This document shows, piece by piece, positions 53,415 through 58,854 of a stretch of DNA of 58,854 nucleotides. The stretch is taken from contig NZ_JAMCCX010000019.1 of assembly GCF_024706985.1 (NCBI RefSeq), positions 1 to 58,854 of the forward strand, read 5' to 3'. The notes beneath the pieces are model-generated. The model was not told the DNA's origin. It saw nothing but the letters and a program-made list of their open reading frames with translations, and ran no database searches. The translations under genes were made by a program, and so were the position numbers. The DNA is from Alicyclobacillus sp. SP_1. Lineage in GTDB: Bacteria; Bacillota; Bacilli; Alicyclobacillales; Alicyclobacillaceae. Numbering within the stretch: position 1 is the first letter of the stretch; each line of letters begins with the position of its first letter.

Positions 53415-53435
53415 ATAACCACCTGCTCTCTGCAA

Positions 53436-54210
53436 AGTGGCTGAGTTTACTCGTTTCGATCATTTTCACGACATGATTCGACGTATCTAAAGGGAAATCT
53501 TCAAAGTTTCTTTGGGTAATTGCTTCGCTTCTTCCCAAGAGTTATGGTCTTGCCGAGTTTGAACGGTGCGATGGCCACGTAGCCTTTTGGTGGTTTGTTC
53601 GCACTGTGGGAATGGGCCAGTTTGGGAAGATGAGAAGAAAACCGTGAAATATATATGTGGCGGTTGAATCAACAAGCATCAGTCGATGCGAACGCGACAT
53701 TAGGCAACTAAGGGACAATTGGGAAGTTTCAGGTGCCGGACGTTGACCCTCTCGACCCCCGCAACTAAAACAAAGGGAGGCCATCCGGCCTCCCTTTGTC
53801 ACCGTACTCTTCTGCTTACACACCGACGCGCATCCTTCGCGGGTTTTACGATAGCTCCAACACCACCTCTTCATCGAGTAGTGTTGCATACACTGCTAGT
53901 TCTGCTACCTCATCCTCAAAAATCCCAATGCTAAGTCCCCTTCTCAGTCCTCAATTTATATTGTTATCGCCTTCCGCCAGCCCCATGTGATTTGCATGTC
54001 CAACGAACGATGGAATTACGGTCACGCCGACCGATTTTGTCCACGGACGCCTGAGCACGCGCCGCCATGTGCCGCTACTCTCATTCGCCATCGTCAACCT
54101 TCCGCCGCCTCTTACGTTGCACACAGACGCCGATGAACTTCAGGCTTGCAACATGGCTATTGCTAAAACATCTTGGTTACTACCCTACTGAGTTAGTTCG
54201 CATAGCGAAG
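53436..54210. other. Gene-poor stretch of the element, with one strong hairpin
   Basis: No convincing gene is seen on either strand over ~770 bases. Overlapping open frames near 53540-53930 lack ribosome binding sites and compositional support. The main landmark is the hairpin at 53771-53798. Confidence 0.5.
53771..53798. terminator. Strong hairpin, likely terminator
   Basis: CAAAGGGAGGCC and GGCCTCCCTTTG, two 12-base arms with a 4-base loop. On the minus strand it is followed by TTTTAG, consistent with ending the transcript of the unknown gene at 54211-54735 before the recombinase operon. Confidence 0.75.
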
Positions 54211-54735
54211 TCATTCTATCGTCACCGCATAACGGAGAAACCGAATGAACGCCAACCCGACCTCCTTCAGAATCGCGAGGTCAGAAGTGTCCAGCAAATA
54301 TTCTATGAACTGTGACTTTTGTTCGCTCGGCACATGCTTTACGTAAACCTTCAACATATTCTGGACATCGGTCTTATTTTCATTGGTTAAATCTTCAATG
54401 CAAGCCTTGTCCTTGTTCAACTGATCGTGCCATTCCAGCGCAACTTGCTGGCGATAATCATGCGATTGGAGTGCCGTGCCGTAGCCGTTGTACAATCGGC
54501 AATGACCAATTTGGCACGGAGCAATGTATTCCATTCCAATGACTCGGTACGAGGTTTTCATTCGGCTTTCGGAAACAAAGTTTATGAAGTAAATTTTTTT
54601 GATGTCAGACTTAACGCACCGATTAAGGATTTCTACCGCATATTCGGAATAATATGTGTCTCGGTGTTGTTCATTGGCGACGTTCACATTGATTTCGTAG
54701 GGCAGAACTTGAATGCCATCGATCACTGTGTTCAA
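54211..54735 (-). CDS. Unknown protein of the mobile element
   Basis: This protein of about 174 residues starts at TTG 54735 if GGAGGTTACA is its ribosome binding site; starts at 54753-54756 are alternatives. It has a beta-rich first half (VLPYEINVNV, RVIGMEYIAPCQIGHCRLYN) and a helical second half (EKSQFIEYLLDTSDLAILKE). No family recognised. It follows the PD-(D/E)XK-like gene on the same strand. Confidence 0.6.
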   Translation of the reverse strand: MNTVIDGIQVLPYEINVNVANEQHRDTYYSEYAVEILNRCVKSDIKKIYFINFVSESRMKTSYRVIGMEYIAPCQIGHCRLYNGYGTALQSHDYRQQVALEWHDQLNKDKACIEDLTNENKTDVQNMLKVYVKHVPSEQKSQFIEYLLDTSDLAILKEVGLAFIRFLRYAVTIE

Positions 54736-54866
54736 GTTACCTGTAACCTCCATCAAAACAGTTGTGGTTTGCGAAACGCTCCCTCGGCTTTCGTGATTAG
54801 TTCACCCGCCTACTGTCCTTCCCACTTCCCTAGTAAATTTATGTATGATTGGACTAAATATCTCGG

Positions 54867-55451
54867 CTACACTTCAAGCACCAAGTATCGGAACTCGACC
54901 CCGCCGATACGGGAATACGGATGCCATTTACATTCGTAAACACCTTGAAGATGAATCGGTTCATAAGATGAATTTGCGTACTGTAGTGTTCCTTTCCGAA
55001 TTGATCCATCTTCCATACGAAATTCCTCGTCCGCAGTTGGTTTTCCCCATCGAGACGGCCTCCATAGTCGATGATAGTTTGTGAGCATAATCGCCAATCC
55101 GCGAATGTTCATGTGTTCCTTGAGCCTCTCCAAACGCTCTACGTCTTTCCAGAACTGATACCTCATCGGATTCGCCGAACAGTCGCGCAAGTGGTATGTC
55201 TCATCACGATGATTCAAAACGGACGTCATGGTAGGATACTTGACTTCGATGTATGTACTGCCCACAGTTCCGTCCACATAGCCTCGTTTATCCCCAAGGT
55301 CAAACGGAACCTCAAGCCTGACAGGCAAGTTGTCATAAATACTATGGATTTCCCATGCAAGTGAATGCTTAAAATCGTCCTCAGAGTGGTAACAGGGCCG
55401 TTTCCGCACAAGAGAAGTCATAATATTATGAATTTGTATCCCGTCTTTCAA
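54867..55451 (-). CDS. PD-(D/E)XK nuclease-like protein
   Basis: This 194-residue protein contains SEDDFKHSLAWEIHSI, then RLEVPFDLGDKRGYVDGTVG and STYIEVKYPT. The order E (helix) - D - ExK within ~60 residues is the pattern of PD-(D/E)XK nucleases. The TTG start at 55451 follows GTGAGGTGA. With the unknown gene downstream it may be a two-gene defence or maintenance cassette of the element; that is inference. Confidence 0.65.
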   Translation of the reverse strand: MKDGIQIHNIMTSLVRKRPCYHSEDDFKHSLAWEIHSIYDNLPVRLEVPFDLGDKRGYVDGTVGSTYIEVKYPTMTSVLNHRDETYHLRDCSANPMRYQFWKDVERLERLKEHMNIRGLAIMLTNYHRLWRPSRWGKPTADEEFRMEDGSIRKGTLQYANSSYEPIHLQGVYECKWHPYSRIGGVEFRYLVLEV

Positions 55452-55599
55452 AACTAGTCACCTCACCATTTTCTTGACGCGCGTTCCAGAACGAATTTTA
55501 TTCATACGCTTCAGTAGACATACGTAGTCTGTTCTACCTGACACCTGTGGTCATAGAACGTTGAGCCACCCTCTTTCGCGAACTCATACTGTAACTTAC

Positions 55600-56178
55600 T
55601 CAACCAATCATCTCTGGAACTGCGGCTACGAACTTCAGGGCCCAACGTAGCGCAAATACCTCGTGGTTCGGCGATGCGTTGGTTTTGAAGGCAAAATAGC
55701 GTCCAATTTCTTCAGCCAGAACCTCGACGTGCTCCATTGGCCTTGCTTTGAGTCCTTCGTCGAGTATGATGTATGGCACGCCGTCACAGTGAAAGAATCC
55801 CCCGAGTACCGTTCCCGTGGATGCAAGGTCTAGATAACTTAATCGTATCCCTTCTGTGGCAGCGATCTGTAACAGGTCGTTTAGCGCGCTCAACTTGTTA
55901 GAACTCATTGCGTAATCAGCTATCGACTTGGTTATATGTAGTACGCTGTCCAACCTCTCTGCTCGTGTCATGCCGGGGACTGCCATACTGAGGTCTTGTC
56001 GCCCATCAGAATGCTCCATGTTGCTACAGACCCACGTGATTTGCAGTGGCCGCTCAGAATCGAGATTGACGAAGATAGACATTTCCATTTTCCGGCCACA
56101 ACATGGGCATTTGGACTTGGACAAGATGCTCTCCACAATGCACTCACGATCATCTGCGCGTTCTACTGTCAACGTCAT
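55600..56178 (-). CDS. Zinc-ribbon protein with a degenerate ImmA/IrrE-like peptidase domain
   Basis: Residues ~24-55 form a zinc ribbon (CPCCGRKMEM ... VCSNMEHS). The C-terminal ~90 residues resemble ImmA/IrrE (YLDLASTGTVLGGFFHCDGV, PYIILDEGL, VEVLAEEIGRYFAF, then EVFALRWALKFVAAVPEMI). The usual HExxH zinc-protease motif is EEIGR here, so catalysis is doubtful. It is divergent from an XRE repressor, the arrangement of ImmA/ImmR in integrative elements. GGAGGAGAACAT precedes the ATG. Confidence 0.65.
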   Translation of the reverse strand: MTLTVERADDRECIVESILSKSKCPCCGRKMEMSIFVNLDSERPLQITWVCSNMEHSDGRQDLSMAVPGMTRAERLDSVLHITKSIADYAMSSNKLSALNDLLQIAATEGIRLSYLDLASTGTVLGGFFHCDGVPYIILDEGLKARPMEHVEVLAEEIGRYFAFKTNASPNHEVFALRWALKFVAAVPEMIG

Positions 56179-56237
56179 ATGTTCTCCTCCATCTCTGATG
56201 GCTACGGAATGTCATGTATCTTCAACACTCAAAGAAA

Positions 56238-56297
56238 ATATCTATTAGTAGATATAGTATATCGCTTATTAGATATAATATATACGATATTAGATAC
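56238..56297. promoter_or_regulatory. Cluster of TTAGATA/TAGATAT operator-like repeats
   Basis: ATATCTA-TTAG-TAGATAT (56238-56255) is a perfect palindrome. Related half-sites TTAGATATAATATA and ATATTAGATAC follow within 45 bases. The AT-rich block sits between the divergent ImmA-like and XRE genes, so it is the likely operator region of the element's repressor. Confidence 0.7.
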
Positions 56298-56369
56298 CGT
56301 CAAGGTGTTATTGCTCTGAGATCAGACGTATGTACATGTGATAAACTATGAAAGGAGGAGTGTTGGCAA

Positions 56370-56654
56370 ATGATCAAGATTCATCTAGCCCGAATTCTAG
56401 CTGAACGACACCTTAAGCAACTCCAGTTGGCAGAAATGGCAGGGGTCAGACACAATACCGTCAATGCCTTGTGCAACACGCATAATCCCGCTGTGAAGAG
56501 TAGCGCACGGCGTATTGATCTCGACACTTTGAATCGCATCTGTGATGCGCTAAACATCCAACCCGGCGACCTACTTGAGTACATACCCGATGAAAAGTCT
56601 AGCTTCGTTGAAAAACCACCGACCGATGCTGATCCTTTTAATAAAAAAGATTGA
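56370..56654 (+). CDS. XRE/Cro-family repressor
   Basis: This 94-residue regulator has a helix-turn-helix ILAERHLKQLQLAEMAGVRH NTVNALC and the typical tail LDTLNRICDALNIQPGDLLE YIP. AAAGGAGGAG lies upstream. It is probably the control repressor of the element, acting on the AT-rich operators upstream. Confidence 0.88.
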   Translation: MIKIHLARILAERHLKQLQLAEMAGVRHNTVNALCNTHNPAVKSSARRIDLDTLNRICDALNIQPGDLLEYIPDEKSSFVEKPPTDADPFNKKD

Positions 56655-56779
56655 GCCGTTAGCATTAGCCAACGACTCAATCTTTCCCGTTTTTACTTAA
56701 CAAGCCGCAACCCAGTGTGGGTGCCACCTTCTCAGCCGTATTGTGGTCGAACACGGTATGGCTGCCCTTATTTCACCTC
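56646..56779 (-). repeat. Structured RNA-like repeat, copy A
   Basis: This copy is related to 57291-57423. Read on the minus strand, it begins GAGGTGAAATAAGGGCAGCC, forms a hairpin (CAGCCATACCG with CAATACGGCTG), passes GGTGGCACCC and GCGGCTTGTT, and ends with a terminator stem (AAAGATTGAG pairing with CTCAATCTTT, 56646-56685) followed by T-rich DNA. The stem also lies just after the XRE gene stop on the plus strand and can end that transcript. Confidence 0.6.
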
Positions 56780-56819
56780 ATCGTTCATCCTTCTGTAGGA
56801 ATAGAGGAACATGACTAAT

Positions 56820-57188
56820 CTAATCGACCCTTAACATGATCCTCATGCAGGACAGTGCAGTTTCAGCATACCGTTCTGCTACAGATGGCATTTGCTCACG
56901 CCGAGCCAGTTCGGCAAATAGCCTCCCTGCGGTATTGTAATCTCCCATCTTACACGCATGGCTTAGGTCCTTCATGATTTTCCTATGCACAGCTACAACC
57001 AACGCCATGTAGGCTCTTTCGATCCCTAATCTTGGGCACAATAGGTCCAGCATCTTATCTGTCGGAGTTAGATGTCCAAGTTCATATTGAGCGATTGTTG
57101 ACGCTGCACAAATTCCCTCAGCTACTTCACGTCGTGATAGGTTTTGACTTTTCCTCGTCGTGTAGAGTAAGTGTCTCGGTGTTACCAC
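56820..57188 (-). CDS. XRE-family HTH protein with helical tail
   Basis: This 122-residue protein has a helix-turn-helix (RKSQNLSRREVAEGICAAST IAQYELGHLTP) in residues ~10-50 and a helical C-terminal half (HRKIMKDLSHACKMGDYNTA, GRLFAELARRE) that resembles TPR-like tails of quorum- or peptide-sensing XRE proteins, though shorter. GTG 57188 follows AGGTGA. Copy A of the RNA-like repeat follows its stop. Confidence 0.75.
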   Translation of the reverse strand: MVTPRHLLYTTRKSQNLSRREVAEGICAASTIAQYELGHLTPTDKMLDLLCPRLGIERAYMALVVAVHRKIMKDLSHACKMGDYNTAGRLFAELARREQMPSVAERYAETALSCMRIMLRVD

Positions 57189-57290
57189 TTTTATCACCTG
57201 CCGCTTTTAATCTGAGAAGCATTCTAGATCGCAGCAGATACTCCGTCGATAATGTTTAGGAGAATTAACGTGAGCGGAGTTAATTGTGAC

Positions 57291-57423
57291 AAAAAGATTG
57301 AGCCGTCAGCATAAGCCGACGGCTCAATCACCCCGTATTATCAACAAGCCGCGCCCCGTAGGGTGCACTTGTCACCTGCCGTATCGTATTAGCAATACTC
57401 TACGGCTGTCCTTATTTTACCTC
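57291..57423 (-). repeat. Structured RNA-like repeat, copy B
   Basis: Minus-strand reading: GAGGTAAAATAAGGACAGCC, a hairpin with GCCGTAGAGTATTG and AATACGATACGGC, GTGCACCC, GCGGCTTGTTGATAATAC, then GATTGAGCCGTC-N10-GACGGCTCAATC followed by TTTTT (57329-57291). It keeps the order of elements of copy A, with base changes that preserve pairing in the stems. Confidence 0.6.
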
Positions 57424-57440
57424 TTCGCATTGATTCAAAA

Positions 57441-57515
57441 CTAGTCCTCTTCTTTCGGAAATTTGATTATTTCATACATTCCGGCCGCATCGGAGATTTG
57501 ATACAGTTCCTCCAT
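57441..57515 (-). CDS. Possible 24-residue peptide gene
   Basis: ATG 57515 has AAGGGAAG upstream and opens a 24-codon frame (MEELYQISDAAGMYEIIKFP plus KEED) ending 17 bases before copy B of the RNA-like repeat. It directly follows the excisionase-like gene. Real translation is plausible, not proven. Confidence 0.4.
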   Translation of the reverse strand: MEELYQISDAAGMYEIIKFPKEED

Positions 57516-57527
57516 TGCTTCCCTTCG

Positions 57528-57698
57528 CTAAGCGTCTCTTTTGTTCTTGTATTCATTCAGGTCACTTAAAAGCATGCTACGGTGGGAACCAGCCATGTGA
57601 AAGGGGAGCTCCCCGTTTTCAAGAATTTTGACCACAGTCTGTTCCGACGCGCGCAAAAGCTCAGTAGCTTGTTCGATCGTAATGTTCTGCTCATCCAA
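57528..57698 (-). CDS. Excisionase-family small DNA-binding protein
   Basis: This 56-residue protein (LDEQNITIEQATELLRASEQ, TVVKILENGELPFHMAGSHR, then SMLLSDLNEYKNKRDA) has the MerR-like helix-turn-helix of 'excisionase family' proteins: ITIEQAAELLxxS ... VxKxLExGELPF.xxGxHRR. It starts at TTG 57698 after AGGGGAATGAG. In this element it may be a directionality factor or an antitoxin-like regulator. Confidence 0.75.
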   Translation of the reverse strand: MDEQNITIEQATELLRASEQTVVKILENGELPFHMAGSHRSMLLSDLNEYKNKRDA

Positions 57699-57737
57699 TT
57701 CTCATTCCCCTTTCTCAGTCAACTCGCCCCTTTTGGT

Positions 57738-58854
57738 TCAATGAGTTGCCACCCCAAACGTGCCTGCAGACGGTTCCAAAGTCACTGACGGAGGCAACTT
57801 CAGATCAGCTTGGAGCTTGTCGTTCGCATTGTATATCTTACTCCCACGAATCACCCAATCATCAAAACCGTTGTTTTGCGACATCACACCCGACGAGTCC
57901 ACTGGGGTACGCTGACCTGTGACTTCGTTATAAACGAAAGCGGCGGCCTGCGTCTGCCCGTTCGGAGTTAAATCCGTGGCTGAACCAGTGAACACCATTC
58001 CTGAGACTACGCGCATGCCAAAAAATAGTCCCCCGCCATTCGTCAAACTTGCCAGACCTACGATTTTGTGACTAGCAAGGTCAAGATAATACAGGTTGAT
58101 TGCACCACCCTGATTTGCTTGTAACACCTGTGTTTGCACACCTAATATGACGCCGTTGTACGCTGGATTCAGTCCGTAGGGTTCGGCCACCGTTGGTTCT
58201 ACAGGAGGTTTTGGTGCCCCAAGTGTATAAGGATGCGCAACCTTACCCCATTGAAACCATCCGGTCCATGCACTACTTGCCAGTGATTGAGGGCTTGTAT
58301 CTTTCGGATTCGCCGGAAAAACGTATTGGCCGGTTGTACTGAACACGGGAGGAATGTCATCCGTAATCAGTGTTGCGCCGTTACTCAATGAACCGCCCTT
58401 TGTGCTCCAAGGTGTCATCCACATTTGTGATGGGCCAGTAGGTTCAACCTGATTCGGGCCGTATCCCGCACTCCCGTTTTCAGGCTTACCAAGCTTCTTC
58501 TGAGGTGCAAGATGACACCAGACAAGATACGGTTTTCCCTGAACCGTGGTCGGGACTATCACATAGTCCTTTGGATTTGTATCAGAAGAGGGCCAAGTCC
58601 AATGGACGCCGCCAATCATTGGGCCAGATGAAGTGTAATCAGCCTCAAACATGCCGGTTCCAACGTTAGTAGGATTCGTACCCTTTAAGGGCCATTGCGT
58701 TGATAGCATTGCTCCCGGAATTGCATCGATCTCCATCGGGGCCTCCTTGGTTGTCGTGGGTGGTGCCGTCGTGTTCATCGTGTTCATCGTGTTCATCGTG
58801 TTCATCGTGTTCATCGTGTTCATCGTGTTCATCGTGTTCATCGTGTTCATCGTG
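57738..58854 (-). CDS. Unknown protein, N-terminus runs off the window in a tandem repeat
   Basis: At least 370 residues end at 57738. The visible N-terminus is MNT repeated nine times, encoded by a 9-bp tandem repeat, then TTAPPTTTKEAPMEIDAIPG and a beta-rich, Trp/Gly/Pro-rich body (GGVHWTWPSSDTNPKDYVIV, SSAWTGWFQWGKVAHPYTL, NGGGLFFGMRVVSGMVFTG) that looks like a secreted or surface beta-propeller. No catalytic motif or family recognised. The start cannot be set, because every repeat unit contains an ATG. Confidence 0.65.
   Translation of the reverse strand, partial: TMNTMNTMNTMNTMNTMNTMNTMNTMNTTAPPTTTKEAPMEIDAIPGAMLSTQWPLKGTNPTNVGTGMFEADYTSSGPMIGGVHWTWPSSDTNPKDYVIVPTTVQGKPYLVWCHLAPQKKLGKPENGSAGYGPNQVEPTGPSQMWMTPWSTKGGSLSNGATLITDDIPPVFSTTGQYVFPANPKDTSPQSLASSAWTGWFQWGKVAHPYTLGAPKPPVEPTVAEPYGLNPAYNGVILGVQTQVLQANQGGAINLYYLDLASHKIVGLASLTNGGGLFFGMRVVSGMVFTGSATDLTPNGQTQAAAFVYNEVTGQRTPVDSSGVMSQNNGFDDWVIRGSKIYNANDKLQADLKLPPSVTLEPSAGTFGVATH
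58770..58854. repeat. 9-bp tandem repeat at the window edge
   Basis: CGTGTTCAT is repeated more than nine times without change from 58770 to the last base. On the minus strand each unit reads ATGAACACG (Met-Asn-Thr). Since the unit is a multiple of three, copy number changes would alter length, not frame. Confidence 0.95.

Noticed and set aside
53542-53934. Overlapping open frames on both strands in the element
   Set aside because: They contain the strong hairpin at 53771-53798, lack ribosome binding sites and have unlikely compositions; probably non-coding.
1-58854. CRISPR array
   Set aside because: The only regular short repeat is the 9-bp coding repeat at the right edge; no spaced direct repeats of 24-37 bases were seen.

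Overview
The window looks like a contig from a spore-forming, sulfur-metabolising member of the Bacillales, most like the Alicyclobacillaceae. The evidence is strong Gram-positive ribosome binding sites, sigma-A promoters, an S-box (SAM-I) riboswitch on metH, an SOS-controlled lexA/yneA pair, and the Bacillus-type order spoVK - hflX - ynbB - glnR - glnA. I do not assign a species.

Layout. (1) 1-10.5 kb: a ComP-like histidine kinase with its NarL-type regulator, then a decayed stretch holding remnants of a ketosynthase, FabZ, an SDR, a helicase, a lipoprotein and a transposase around one intact ABC exporter, one small membrane-protein operon and a 36-codon holin-like toxin gene. (2) 10.5-15.8 kb: two DinB-family proteins, a SpoIID-like secreted protein, a methyltransferase, two rhodaneses, a CstR-type persulfide repressor and a HesB/IscA-like gene interrupted by an in-frame TGA that looks like a selenocysteine codon. 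(3) 15.9-29.4 kb: a sulfur-oxidation island with a SoeA-like molybdoenzyme, a fused ferredoxin/NrfD partner, a LysR regulator, a thioredoxin-reductase-like flavoprotein with two unknown partners, a persulfide dioxygenase-rhodanese fusion, a DUF1641 protein, a sulfide:quinone oxidoreductase, a TauE/SafE exporter and an NreB/NreC-like two-component system. (4) 29.5-51 kb: mostly core genes (HtrA, PaaK-like ligase, MalY, FabG, YitJ-like Hcy methyltransferase/MTHFR, MetH, GlyS, HAD phosphatase, YneA, LexA, GlnA, GlnR, YnbB, HflX). (5) 51-58.85 kb: a mobile element inserted in spoVK. A large serine recombinase sits at the junction; behind it are unknown genes, a PD-(D/E)XK-like protein, a degenerate ImmA-like protein, two HTH regulators, an excisionase-like protein, a duplicated structured RNA-like repeat and a protein that begins in a 9-bp tandem repeat running off the window end.

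Two small regulons can be read directly from the DNA. A 16-bp palindrome, ATACCC-N4-GGGTAT, lies just downstream of the -10 box of three promoters: cstR itself, the HesB-like gene, and the flavoprotein operon. An 18-bp palindrome, ATCAGGG-N4-CCCTGAT, lies upstream of the sulfide:quinone oxidoreductase operon and between tauE and nreB. Together they suggest persulfide-responsive repression (CstR) and NreBC-dependent control of one sulfide-to-sulfite pathway: sulfide to persulfide (SQR), to sulfite (dioxygenase-rhodanese), then sulfite export (TauE) or oxidation (SoeA/SoeBC).

The most notable items are the probable selenoprotein, which ordinary gene calling would miss, and the spoVK-intervening element.
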